This document shows, one piece after another, positions 39,277-47,931 of a stretch of DNA of 64,000 nt (its first letter is position 1; each line of letters starts with the position of its first letter). The position numbers and the translations under genes were made by a program. The stretch covers positions 124,786 through 188,785 of the forward strand of contig NZ_CDCA01000036.1 of the NCBI RefSeq assembly GCF_000820185.1, read 5' to 3'. The DNA is from Aeromonas tecta (lineage in GTDB: Bacteria; Pseudomonadota; Gammaproteobacteria; Enterobacterales; Aeromonadaceae). The notes under the pieces are model-generated. The model did no database searches, was not told the origin of the DNA, and saw only the letters and a list, made by a program, of their open reading frames with translations.

Positions 39277-39948
39277 ATGCAGCAACAACCCTATCCCCTA
39301 GGCCGTTTTCAAACCGAACTCCAGGCGCTCGAACCGCGCTTTGCCAGTGCCCTTGCGGCCTGTCGCCTGCACCTGCGCCGTTACCTGCCAGGGGAGCTCA
39401 TCATGCGCCAGGGGGAGCAGAGCGACTGCCTCTATCTGGTCGAGAAGGGACGAGTCTCCCTCAACAGCGCCGTCAACTCCGGGCGCCTGTTCCAGCTCGG
39501 GGAGATAGCCTGCCAGTCCCAGATCTTCGGCGAGATGGAGTTCTTCGGCGCGGCGCCGGTGCAGTGGAACGTGGTGGCCGAGACCGAGCTCGATGCCTGC
39601 GTCATCTGCGCCCACAAGCTGGCCCAACGGCTGCTGGCCGAGCCCGAGCTGGTGCTCTTCTTCGCCGCGGCCCTGGCCTGCGACTATCTCGATACCCTGG
39701 ACATCACCACCAGCCGCCTGCTGCACCCTATCGCCTACAACATCGCCTATGAGCTGTGGCGCGAGCGCCAGCGCACCCCCATGCTGGGTTCGCGCAAACG
39801 GGCCCTGGAGGCGGCGCGTTTTGGCACCACGGAGCGGGTCTATCGCCGCGCCCTCAAGGAGCTGATCGAACAGGGTATCGTCGGTGAGGGCATTGATGGC
39901 CCCGTCATCGCCGATCTCGCCAAGCTGCGTGCCTATCTCGCGCGCTGA
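39277..39948 (+). CDS. CRP/FNR superfamily regulator, YeiL-like
   Basis: A 223-aa transcription factor. The N-terminal cyclic-nucleotide-binding fold (about 20-125) includes Pro-Gly-Glu-Leu-Ile-Met-Arg-Gln-Gly-Glu and Phe-Gly-Glu-Met-Glu-Phe-Phe-Gly. The C-terminal winged helix (about 160-223) has Arg-Phe-Gly-Thr-Thr-Glu-Arg-Val-Tyr-Arg-Arg-Ala-Leu. It resembles E. coli YeiL, whose gene lies beside nucleoside genes. Several cysteines are present, but no FNR-like cluster spacing. The ATG at 39277 is chosen; a TTG four codons earlier is possible. Location just after pnuC and the phosphorylase suggests that it may regulate them. Confidence 0.8.
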   Translation: MQQQPYPLGRFQTELQALEPRFASALAACRLHLRRYLPGELIMRQGEQSDCLYLVEKGRVSLNSAVNSGRLFQLGEIACQSQIFGEMEFFGAAPVQWNVVAETELDACVICAHKLAQRLLAEPELVLFFAAALACDYLDTLDITTSRLLHPIAYNIAYELWRERQRTPMLGSRKRALEAARFGTTERVYRRALKELIEQGIVGEGIDGPVIADLAKLRAYLAR

Positions 39949-39980
39949 CACCTATTTTTTCCACCTTTATTGGAGACGTC

Positions 39981-40307
39981 ATGTCGATGCCAGCCCCGCA
40001 ATACCCCGAGTTCACCTTCTTCAGCCGCTTCGTCGATGACATCCGGGCGGGCCGCAAGACCATCACCATCCGCGACGAGAGCGAGGCCCACTGGCAACCC
40101 GGTCAGCGCCTCTCACTGTTCACCAACCCCGAGCATCAGCCCTTCGGCGAGATCGAGGTGCTGACGGTGGCGCCGGTGGCGTTCGATGCGCTCAGCGACG
40201 AGCACGCCAGCCAGGAGAACATGACACTGGCCGAGCTCAAACAGGTGATCCGGGACATCTATCCCGAGCTGCCGCCGCTCTATGTGATTGAATTCAAGCT
40301 GATCTAA
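39981..40307 (+). CDS. yqfB: N4-acetylcytidine amidohydrolase (ASCH domain)
   Basis: YqfB removes the acetyl group from N4-acetylcytidine, a nucleoside released by RNA turnover. The 108-aa ASCH-fold protein matches E. coli YqfB in Ala-Gly-Arg-Lys-Thr-Ile-Thr-Ile-Arg-Asp-Glu-Ser-Glu, containing the catalytic Lys and Thr, and in Gln-Glu-Asn-Met-Thr-Leu-Ala-Glu-Leu-Lys, containing the catalytic Glu. GGAG lies before the ATG. It directly follows the nucleoside-related pnuC cluster on the same strand, 32 bp after the regulator gene. Confidence 0.9.
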   Translation: MSMPAPQYPEFTFFSRFVDDIRAGRKTITIRDESEAHWQPGQRLSLFTNPEHQPFGEIEVLTVAPVAFDALSDEHASQENMTLAELKQVIRDIYPELPPLYVIEFKLI

Positions 40308-40404
40308 CCGCGAGTCTGTGAGCGCCCTCACGGCGAGTCTCTTGCCATGGGCGGCCAGAGGCGCATAATCACTGTTTTTATATACAGTTGTTATGGAGTT
40401 CCCC

Positions 40405-41324
40405 ATGCAAACAGCTCTCGAACCCGCCATCGCCGAGATAGTCGACGGCTTTATCGCCGCCGGCCGCCCCAGAGCCAGTGAGCTGAGCTGGCAAGCCAGA
40501 CGCGAAGGTTATCTCGCCTCGGCACAGCTCGGGGGTGAGCGGGAAGAAGTTGGGGCCATAGCGGAATGGTGCGAAGCTCAGTATGCCGTTCGCCTCTATC
40601 AGCCAGCACGGGAGGCTCAGTCTTCCCTCCCCGCCCTCATCTACTTTCATGGCGGCTGCTTCGTCAGCGGGGAGTTCGAGACCCACGACCGCCAGCTGCG
40701 CATGCTGTGCAACCGCGCCAATGCCCTGGTGTTTACGGTGCACACCCGCCTCGCCCCGGAATATGTCTATCCGGCTGCCCACGACGATGCCCTGGCGGCA
40801 ACCCTGGCCATCATGGCGCGTCTCGCCGAGTGGGGCGGGCACAGCGAGCGTCTGATGCTGGCCGGTGACAGCGCCGGCGGTCATCTGGCCCTGGTCACGG
40901 CGCTGCGTCTCAAGGCCATGCAAGCGCCCCAGCCTGCGGCTCTGTGCCTTCTCTATCCCATGTTGGACGCCAGCGGTGCGAGCGACAGTTATCGCGCCTA
41001 TGGCGAGGATTACCTCATCACCGCCGACATGCTGCTGAGCGGCTATCACGCCTATCTGGGGCCCTGCCCATCGATCACCCCGAGGCCAGCCCGCTTCACC
41101 CCCCAGATCTTGCCGGTCTGCCTCCCACCCATATCCTCACCGCCGAATACGATCCCCTGCGCGATGAGGGAGAGGCACTCTATCGCGCCCTGCTCGCGGC
41201 CGGGGTCCAGGCAAGCTGCCAGCGCCAGCTCGGCGTCATCCACGGTTTCTTCCAGCTCGCCAAAATAAGTCCGGCGGCGCGCCAGGCCATAAATCAGGTA
41301 GCGGATTGGTTGAGACGCCTCTGA
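40405..41324 (+). pseudogene. alpha/beta hydrolase of the hormone-sensitive lipase family, frameshifted
   Basis: Two overlapping frames together make one 306-aa esterase. The first carries His-Gly-Gly near residue 82 (oxyanion hole) and Gly-Asp-Ser-Ala-Gly-Gly near 154 (nucleophile Ser). The second carries the remaining triad members, Asp in Ala-Glu-Tyr-Asp-Pro-Leu near 250 and His in Val-Ile-His-Gly-Phe near 279. The switch falls in the G run at 41058-41061, where one missing G explains everything. As read, translation ends at 41268 with a nonsense tail lacking Asp and His. GGAG precedes the ATG at 40405. It may be a true mutation, a phase-variable tract or a sequencing error. Confidence 0.85.
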
Positions 41325-41384
41325 GTTGGCCTTCCCCGGCGGTTGTGCTAATAGTGTCTCCTTTGAATCGATAAGGAGCCAAAA

Positions 41385-41744
41385 GTGCTTGAGATAACCA
41401 GTTTGCGAGAAGCCATGATGCACGGGGTAGAGCTGTTCCAGCTGCTGCTGGAGCTCATCTCTATCGCCTGCGTGGTGATTGGCCTTGGCAAGACACTCTG
41501 GCTGGCGGCGCGGGTGCGGGATCATGCCCCCGGCTTCCCCCGCATCCGGCTCTGTTTCGGCAGCTGGCTCATCCTGGCGCTGGAGTTCCAGCTCGCCGCC
41601 GATATCCTCGCGACCACGGTATCGCCGAGCAAGGAGGAGCTGATCCAGCTCGCCATCATCGCGGTGATCCGCACCTTCCTGAACTACTTCCTCGGCAAGG
41701 AGCTCGATGCCCAGACCGAGCGCCAGCAGGAAAAACCGGCATAA
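41385..41744 (+). CDS. DUF1622 family membrane protein
   Basis: A 119-aa protein with three predicted membrane segments. A conserved basic stretch between the second and third helices (Arg-Ile-Arg-Leu-Cys-Phe-Gly-Ser-Trp-Leu) precedes Leu-Glu-Phe-Gln-Leu-Ala-Ala-Asp-Ile-Leu, which I recall as the DUF1622 signature. Function unknown. The start is the GTG at 41385, which has AAGGAG seven bases upstream; no ATG is available there. It stands alone between the esterase and nifJ. Confidence 0.82.
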   Translation: MLEITSLREAMMHGVELFQLLLELISIACVVIGLGKTLWLAARVRDHAPGFPRIRLCFGSWLILALEFQLAADILATTVSPSKEELIQLAIIAVIRTFLNYFLGKELDAQTERQQEKPA

Positions 41745-42011
41745 CTTGCCGCCACACATCTGTGCTCGTGGCAGGGCTTATATCCCCTGTGGCCACGCCG
41801 ATGGGGCGGGGCCACAGGCTGTGCTAGCCGGCGAATTTATGTGCTCCCGCAGCCAGGCCAAGCGCGGATCGGACATAAACGGCTACCAGAACCTGTATAT
41901 CCACACCCTTTTCAGGGTGGAAAACCCACCCGCGCAACGATGAGTCATCATCACCAACCCATTGAAAATAAATGAGTAAACAATCAGGTCCGAGCTGATT
42001 ATTTATCCCGT

Positions 42012-42025
42012 TTGATGCAGATCCT
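42012..42025 (+). promoter_or_regulatory. candidate FNR box upstream of nifJ
   Basis: TTGAT-GCAG-ATCCT matches eight of ten FNR positions and lies 84 bp before nifJ. No clear -10 element sits at the class II distance, so the call is tentative. The rest of the 364-bp gap from 41745 shows no gene. Confidence 0.35.
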
Positions 42026-42108
42026 TCCCCCTCTTACTATGTGAGTGACCTATCCATGGCTGGCTGATCGTAGCTGGCCTTTACACTGGCATAGCAATTG
42101 GGCAATTC

Positions 42109-45100
42109 ATGATCACCACAGACGGTAATAACGCGGTCGCCTCAGTGGCCTACCGCACCAGCGAAGTCATCGCCATCTACCCCATCACCCCGAGCTCCAG
42201 CATGGCGGAGCAGGCGTCGGCCTGGTCGAGCGATCGGGGCCTGAACCTGTGGGGTGACGTGCCTCGAGTTGTCGAGATGCAGTCGGAGGGCGGGGCCATC
42301 GCCACCGTTCACGGCGCCTTGCAGACGGGCGCGCTGGCGACTTCGTTTACCTCGTCCCAGGGCCTGCTGCTGATGATCCCCAACCTCTACAAGTTGGCAG
42401 GTCAGCTCATTCCCTTCGTACTCCATGTGGCGGCGCGAACCGTCGCGACCCATGCCCTGTCCATCTTCGGCGATCACTCGGACGTGATGGCGGTGCGCCA
42501 GACCGGCTGCGCCATGCTCTGCGCCAGCAACGTGCAGGAGGCGCAGGACTTCGCCCTGATCTCCCAAGTGGCCAGCCTCAACAGCCGGCTGCCCTTCATC
42601 CACTTCTTCGACGGCTTTCGCACCTCCCACGAGATAGCCAAGATAGTGCCACTGGCGGACGACACCCTGCGTGCCCTGCTGCCGGAGGCCGCCATCAGTG
42701 CCCACCGGGCCCGTGCTCTGAGCCCGGATAACCCGGTCATTCGTGGCACCGCCGCCAACCCGGACACCTATTTCCAGTGCCGGGAGGCCACCAACCCCTG
42801 GTATGACGACGCCTACCGTCACGTGAGCGAGGCGATGGACGCCTTCGGCGTACAGACCGGCCGCCACTACCAGCCGTTCGAATACGTGGGTCATCCAGAG
42901 GCCGAGCGGGTGCTGGTGCTGATGGGTTCCGCCATCGGCACCTGTGAGGAGGTGATAGCACGGCTGCTTGAGCAAGGGGAGAAGGTGGGACTGGTGAAGG
43001 TGCGCCTCTACCGCCCCTTCAGGGCAGAGCATCTGCTGGCGGTCATCCCTGAGAGCGCCCGCAAGATTGCGGTGCTGGATCGCACCAAGGAGCCGGGCGC
43101 CCAAGCCGAGCCGCTCTATCTGGACGTAATGAGCGCGCTGGCCGAGGCGGTCAGCCGAGGCGAGCGCGCCAGCCTGCCGCGGGTCATAGGCGGCCGCTAC
43201 GGCCTCTCCTCCAAGGAGTTCAACCCCGCCTGCGTGCAGGCCATCTTCGATGAACTGGCACTGGATAATCCACGGCCACGCTTCACCGTCGGCATCTTCG
43301 ACGACGTCACCGGCCTCTCCCTGCCGCTGCCGACCCTCGGCTATCCGAGCCCCGACCTTGGCAACCAGCACAAGCTGGAGGCGCTGTTCTACGGCCTTGG
43401 CAGCGACGGCACCGTCTCGGCGGCCAAGAACAGCATCAAGATCCTCGGCAACCACACCGAGCTCTATCCTCAGGGCTATTTCGTCTACGACTCCAAGAAG
43501 GCGGGCGGCCTCACCGTCTCCCACCTGAGGGTGAATGAGCGGCCGGTGCAATCGGCCTACCTGGTGGACGAGGCGGACTTCATCGGCTGTCACCAGTGGC
43601 AGTTCATCGACATGTACCAGATGGCGGAGCGGCTCAAGCCGAACGGCATCTTCCTGCTCAACAGCCCCTTCGATGCCAGTGAACTGTGGCAACGGCTGCC
43701 GCAAGAGGTACAGCAGGCACTGCGCGAGAAGCGCGCCCGTCTCTATAGCATCAACGCCGCCAAGATTGCCCGGGAATGCCAGCTCGGCAGCCGCATCAAT
43801 ACCGTGATGCAGATGGCCTTCTTCCAGCTGACCGCCATCATACCGCCAGCAGAAGCCACCGAGTTGCTCAAGCAAGCCATCGCCAAGAGCTATGGCAACA
43901 AGAGCAGCGAACTGGTCGAGCGCAACTGGCAGGCCCTGGCCGCCACCTGCGCGGCACTGATCCCGGTGCCACTGCAAGAACTCGATCCGAGCAGCCACCA
44001 GCGCCCCCCCGTGGTGTCGGCCAAGGCCCCCGACTTCGTGCAGACCGTCACCGCCGCCATGCTGGCGGGGCTCGGCGACAGCCTGCCGGTTTCTGCCTTC
44101 CCACCCGATGGCACCTGGCCGGTGGGCACCACCCGCTGGGAGAAGCGCAACATCGCCCAGGAGGTGCCGATCTGGCAGGCGGACTTGTGCACCCAATGCA
44201 ACTACTGCGTGGCCGCCTGCCCCCACTCGGCCATCCGCGCCAAGGTGGTGGATAAAGAATCGCTTGCCGATGCCCCCGCGACCCTGGATGCGCTGGATGT
44301 GAAGGCCCGCGACATGCGCGGCCAGCAATATGTGCTGCAGGTGGCGCCGGAGGATTGCACCGGCTGCAACCTCTGCGTCGAGGTCTGCCCGGCCAAGGAT
44401 CGCACCGATCCGAGCCGCAAGGCGATCAACATGGAATCACGGCTCGACCACCTCGAGGCCCAGAAGGCGAACTACGACTTCTTCCTCGACTTGCCGGAGC
44501 GTACGGCAGAGCAGCTGGAGCGCATCGACATTCGCACCTCCCAGCTCATCTCGCCGCTGTTCGAATACTCCGGCGCCTGCTCCGGCTGTGGCGAGACCCC
44601 CTACATCAAGCTGCTAACCCAGCTCTATGGAGACAGGCTGCTGATCGCCAACGCCACCGGCTGCTCGTCGATCTATGGCGGCAACCTGCCCACCACCCCC
44701 TACACCACCAACGCCGAGGGCCGTGGTCCGGCCTGGGCGAACTCCCTGTTCGAGGACAACGCCGAGTTTGGCTTGGGCTTCAGGCTCACCGTCGATCAGC
44801 ATCGCGATCGGGTACGCCGCCTGATGGCGGGTCTGGGTGACGCCATCCCGGCCGAACTGCAACAGGCGCTGCAAGACGCCAGCCTGCCGGTCTCCGAGCA
44901 GCGGGCCCATATCCAGCAGCTGCGCAGCCTGCTGCAGGGGCGCAGCGAACCGGGCGCGGCTGAACTCGCGCGGGACGCGGATCACCTGGTGGACAAGTCG
45001 GTCTGGCTCATCGGCGGCGATGGCTGGGCCTATGACATCGGCTTCGGCGGCCTGGATCACGTGCTGAGTCTGGGGGAGAACATCAACGTGCTGGTGCTCG

Positions 45101-45654
45101 ACACCCAGTGCTACTCCAACACCGGCGGCCAGCAGTCCAAGGCGACGCCGCTCGGCGCCATCACCAAGTTTGGCGAGCAGGGCAAGCGCAAGGCCCGCAA
45201 GGATCTCGGCGCCAGCGTCATGATGTATGGTCACGTCTATGTGGCGCAGATCTCCCTCGGCGCCCAGATGAACCAGACGGTGAAGGCCATTCAGGAGGCG
45301 GAAGCCTATCCGGGGCCGTCCCTCATCATCGCCTACAGCCCCTGCGAGGAGCATGGTTACGATCTGGCCCAGAGTCACGAGCAGATGAAGCAGCTGACCG
45401 CCACCGGTTTCTGGCCGCTCTACCGCTACGACCCCCGTCGCAGCGAAGAGGGCAAGGCGCCGCTGGCGCTGGATTCGCGGGCGCCGACGGCTTCTCTCGC
45501 CGAGACCCTGCAGCAGGAGCCTCGCTTCAAGCGCCTCGAGCGCCAGTTGCCGGAGATCGCCACCCAGCTCTACCGGGAGGCGGAGCTGGATGCGAACCGC
45601 CGATTCGCCTGGCTGAGCCAGCTCGCCGGCAAGGAGGCTCCCACTCAGGAATGA
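42109..45654 (+). CDS. nifJ: pyruvate:ferredoxin/flavodoxin oxidoreductase
   Basis: This enzyme oxidises pyruvate to acetyl-CoA and CO2 and passes electrons to ferredoxin or flavodoxin. The single 1181-aa chain (YdbK of E. coli is similar) has all domains. Thr-Asp-Gly-Asn-Asn-Ala-Val-Ala near the start and Tyr-Pro-Ile-Thr-Pro-Ser-Ser form the pyruvate domain. Two [4Fe-4S] ferredoxin motifs with Cys-x2-Cys-x2-Cys-x3-Cys spacing start near 694 and 750. Cys-Ser-Gly-Cys-Gly-Glu near 824 begins the proximal cluster, and Gly-Asp-Gly-Trp-Ala-Tyr-Asp-Ile-Gly-Phe near 970 binds thiamine diphosphate. It probably works at low oxygen, alongside the GrcA/formate-lyase route. Confidence 0.96.
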   Translation: MITTDGNNAVASVAYRTSEVIAIYPITPSSSMAEQASAWSSDRGLNLWGDVPRVVEMQSEGGAIATVHGALQTGALATSFTSSQGLLLMIPNLYKLAGQLIPFVLHVAARTVATHALSIFGDHSDVMAVRQTGCAMLCASNVQEAQDFALISQVASLNSRLPFIHFFDGFRTSHEIAKIVPLADDTLRALLPEAAISAHRARALSPDNPVIRGTAANPDTYFQCREATNPWYDDAYRHVSEAMDAFGVQTGRHYQPFEYVGHPEAERVLVLMGSAIGTCEEVIARLLEQGEKVGLVKVRLYRPFRAEHLLAVIPESARKIAVLDRTKEPGAQAEPLYLDVMSALAEAVSRGERASLPRVIGGRYGLSSKEFNPACVQAIFDELALDNPRPRFTVGIFDDVTGLSLPLPTLGYPSPDLGNQHKLEALFYGLGSDGTVSAAKNSIKILGNHTELYPQGYFVYDSKKAGGLTVSHLRVNERPVQSAYLVDEADFIGCHQWQFIDMYQMAERLKPNGIFLLNSPFDASELWQRLPQEVQQALREKRARLYSINAAKIARECQLGSRINTVMQMAFFQLTAIIPPAEATELLKQAIAKSYGNKSSELVERNWQALAATCAALIPVPLQELDPSSHQRPPVVSAKAPDFVQTVTAAMLAGLGDSLPVSAFPPDGTWPVGTTRWEKRNIAQEVPIWQADLCTQCNYCVAACPHSAIRAKVVDKESLADAPATLDALDVKARDMRGQQYVLQVAPEDCTGCNLCVEVCPAKDRTDPSRKAINMESRLDHLEAQKANYDFFLDLPERTAEQLERIDIRTSQLISPLFEYSGACSGCGETPYIKLLTQLYGDRLLIANATGCSSIYGGNLPTTPYTTNAEGRGPAWANSLFEDNAEFGLGFRLTVDQHRDRVRRLMAGLGDAIPAELQQALQDASLPVSEQRAHIQQLRSLLQGRSEPGAAELARDADHLVDKSVWLIGGDGWAYDIGFGGLDHVLSLGENINVLVLDTQCYSNTGGQQSKATPLGAITKFGEQGKRKARKDLGASVMMYGHVYVAQISLGAQMNQTVKAIQEAEAYPGPSLIIAYSPCEEHGYDLAQSHEQMKQLTATGFWPLYRYDPRRSEEGKAPLALDSRAPTASLAETLQQEPRFKRLERQLPEIATQLYREAELDANRRFAWLSQLAGKEAPTQE

Positions 45655-45688
45655 GTGACATCCGGGTCATGAGACACTGACTAAACAA

Positions 45689-45716
45689 AGAGGGCTCCCC
45701 ATGGGGAGCCCTCTTG
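45689..45716. terminator. bidirectional terminator between nifJ and the MFS gene
   Basis: An AGAGGGCTCCCC / GGGGAGCCCTCTT palindrome with almost no loop, 34 bp after nifJ and 19 bp after the convergent MFS gene. Confidence 0.8.
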
Positions 45717-45734
45717 CTATCTGCGATACCGCCA

Positions 45735-47099
45735 TCAGTCCGGCTTGCTGGCCAGCTCATGGCGCTTCAAGGCCAGCAAGGTGATGAGCAGGGCGGCACT
45801 TGCGATCAACGCCATGCCGACATAGGTGGCGCCAAAACCGGGTGCCAGCTCGGCCGGGCTGAGGCTCGCCAAATTGTGGCTGCTGCCCGCCGGCAGGGCG
45901 GAGTGGAACAGCATGGCGCAGATGGCGACCCCGACCGCGCCCCCCAGCTCACGGCCGAAGTTGAACAGGGACATGCCGATGCCGCGATCTTCCCGTGGCA
46001 GCGCATTCTGCACCACCACCGAGAGGGCCGGCAGCACCAGTCCTAGGCCAAGCCCCGCGAGCCCCAGCCCCACATTGGCCCATAGATCGAAGTGAATTTG
46101 CCACAGTGCCAGCGCCGCCAGGGCGAAGCCCGTCACCACGAAACGCCGGTAGTGGCCGCTACGGCCGATCAGCTTGCCGCCGACGAAGGCGCCCGCCGTG
46201 ATGCAGACCATGAAGATCACCATGTAGAGCCCGCTCTCGCTGGCCCCCATCCCCTTCTGCCACTGCATCTGCAGCGGTAGATAGACCAGCACGGCGAACA
46301 TCAGCAGTTGGGAGGCCAGCGCCAGCAGCACGCTCACCAGATAGCCGGGCAGCCGCACCAGGTGGGCCGGCAGTATGGGGTCGTGAGCGCGCCGCTCCAC
46401 CAGGATCAGCAGCAACAGGGCCACCGCCAGCCCGGCCGCCAGCCCGAGGGCGGGCAGACTGGTCTCCGGCGAGAGCAGCAGCAAGGTGAGGGTGGTGACG
46501 GTAATCAGCAGCCCTGCCCCCTTCCAGTCGAAGCGGCTGTGGCGACGCACATTGAGGTGGCCGAGGTTGCGATTCACCAGCCAGAGCGCGAGCGCCCCGA
46601 GCGGCAGATTGATCCAGAAGATCCAGCGCCAGCTCAGCTGCTCGCTGAAATAGCCGCCAAGCAGGGGCCCGGCGATGCTGGAGACCGCATACACCGCCGA
46701 GATGTAGCCCTGATACTTGCCCACCTCCCGCGGCGGTATGCTGTCGGCAATCACGGTGAACGCCAGGGCGATGAGTCCCCCGCCCCCCAGCCCTTGCAAC
46801 ACCCGTGCTGCCAGCAGGGTCGGCAGATCCTGAGCAAGAGCGCAGGCCACCGAGCCCGCCAGAAACAAGCCGATGCCGATGTTGAGCATCCGTACCCGGC
46901 CAAACAGATCGCTCAGTTTGCCGTAGACAGGCAAGGCCGCGGTGGCGGCCAGCAGGTAGGCGGTGACCACCCAGGTGAGGGCGGCGCCAGCGTTCAGCTC
47001 GGCCCCAATGATGGGTAAGGGGGTGGTGACTATGCTCTTTTCCAGCGATCCCAGGGCGATCACCAGGGCCACACTCGCGAAGATGGTTTTGGGGGACAT
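45735..47099 (-). CDS. MFS drug-efflux type transporter (DHA2/EmrB-like)
   Basis: A 454-aa major facilitator with about 13-14 membrane helices. The cytoplasmic motif A appears as Gly-Lys-Leu-Ser-Asp-Leu-Phe-Gly-Arg-Val-Arg, motif B as Leu-Ala-Ala-Arg-Val-Leu-Gln-Gly-Leu-Gly-Gly-Gly, and motif C as Ser-Ile-Ala-Gly-Pro-Leu-Leu-Gly-Gly. An early Asp/Glu-bearing helix reads Ser-Leu-Glu-Lys-Ser-Ile-Val-Thr-Thr-Pro-Leu-Pro. This set is typical of proton-driven multidrug exporters of the EmrB/QacA group. No membrane-fusion partner gene lies beside it. Substrate unknown. Confidence 0.88.
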   Translation of the reverse strand: MSPKTIFASVALVIALGSLEKSIVTTPLPIIGAELNAGAALTWVVTAYLLAATAALPVYGKLSDLFGRVRMLNIGIGLFLAGSVACALAQDLPTLLAARVLQGLGGGGLIALAFTVIADSIPPREVGKYQGYISAVYAVSSIAGPLLGGYFSEQLSWRWIFWINLPLGALALWLVNRNLGHLNVRRHSRFDWKGAGLLITVTTLTLLLLSPETSLPALGLAAGLAVALLLLILVERRAHDPILPAHLVRLPGYLVSVLLALASQLLMFAVLVYLPLQMQWQKGMGASESGLYMVIFMVCITAGAFVGGKLIGRSGHYRRFVVTGFALAALALWQIHFDLWANVGLGLAGLGLGLVLPALSVVVQNALPREDRGIGMSLFNFGRELGGAVGVAICAMLFHSALPAGSSHNLASLSPAELAPGFGATYVGMALIASAALLITLLALKRHELASKPD

Positions 47100-47275
47100 G
47101 TCGGGGACTCGCTCATGTAAAATGCCAACAACGGCGCTACAGGGCTCATTATTGTCTCATATATCGCATGCCGATGGTTAAAAGCACTGCCCATGCCGAC
47201 AGACATGATCCGGGTCGCGGCATCCCGCCGGCAGATCTGATAGGGTGGGATCTTCGCCCAAAAGGAATCAGCCCC

Positions 47276-47872
47276 ATGACCGAGCAGTACCGCTTTGAGC
47301 AATACGACGCCCTGATCTTCGATATGGATGGCACCCTGGTGGACTCCATGCCGCTACACCTGGATGCCTGGGAGATCACCAGCGCCGAGTTTGGCCTGCC
47401 CTTCGATCGGGCAGAACTCAATGAATACGGCGGCATTCCCACCCGCAAGATAGTGGCCATACTGGCCGAGCAGCATGGGCTGAACATCGATGTCGAGGCC
47501 TTCGCCCGCCGCAAGATTGCGCTCTATCTGGAGCAGATCGACAAGGCCCGGGTCTTCCCCCAGATGTGGGATCTGGTCAAGGCGCATCACGGCAAGGTGC
47601 CCATGGGCATAGGCACAGGCTCGCCGCGCAACCAGGCGGAGCAGATCCTCAAAAGCACCGGCCTCGATGCCTACATCTCTGTGGTGGTGAGTGCCGATGA
47701 TGTGACCAACCACAAGCCCCATCCCGACACCTTCCTCAAGGTCGCCGAGCAGCTGGGGGCTAACCCCGCCAACTGCCTGGTGTTTGAAGACACCCAGATC
47801 GGCATCCAGGCCGGCAAGGCCGCCGGCATGGCGACCCTGCTCGCCACCGAGGGCGAGCTGCAACCCGCCTGA
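47276..47872 (+). CDS. yqaB: HAD-family sugar phosphatase, YqaB-like
   Basis: A 198-aa haloacid-dehalogenase fold phosphatase. Motif I is Phe-Asp-Met-Asp-Gly-Thr-Leu-Val-Asp-Ser near residue 15, motif II Gly-Thr-Gly-Ser, motif III Lys-Pro-His-Pro-Asp and motif IV Val-Phe-Glu-Asp-Thr. A small helical cap follows motif I. It agrees best with E. coli YqaB, which dephosphorylates fructose 1-phosphate and 6-phosphogluconate. The ATG at 47276 has AAAGGAA upstream; a longer frame before it is rejected. The family is certain, the substrate inferred. Confidence 0.85.
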   Translation: MTEQYRFEQYDALIFDMDGTLVDSMPLHLDAWEITSAEFGLPFDRAELNEYGGIPTRKIVAILAEQHGLNIDVEAFARRKIALYLEQIDKARVFPQMWDLVKAHHGKVPMGIGTGSPRNQAEQILKSTGLDAYISVVVSADDVTNHKPHPDTFLKVAEQLGANPANCLVFEDTQIGIQAGKAAGMATLLATEGELQPA

Positions 47873-47889
47873 TCCCGGTTTTTAGCCAT

Positions 47890-47917
47890 AAAAAACGCCC
47901 CTTTCGGGGCGTTTTTT
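47890..47917. terminator. bidirectional terminator between yqaB and the DUF1338 gene
   Basis: An AAAAAACGCCCC / GGGGCGTTTTTT inverted repeat with a TTTC loop between convergent genes. Confidence 0.93.
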
Positions 47918-47931
47918 AATATAAACCACTG

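Noticed and set aside
42142-44328. A 728-codon open frame antisense to nifJ
   Set aside because: High GC opens long frames opposite real genes. The sense strand carries all oxidoreductase motifs, and the antisense product has no recognisable domain. The same holds for long frames opposite the RidA fusion, tkt, metK, the SLC13 gene and the pabA-trpS region.
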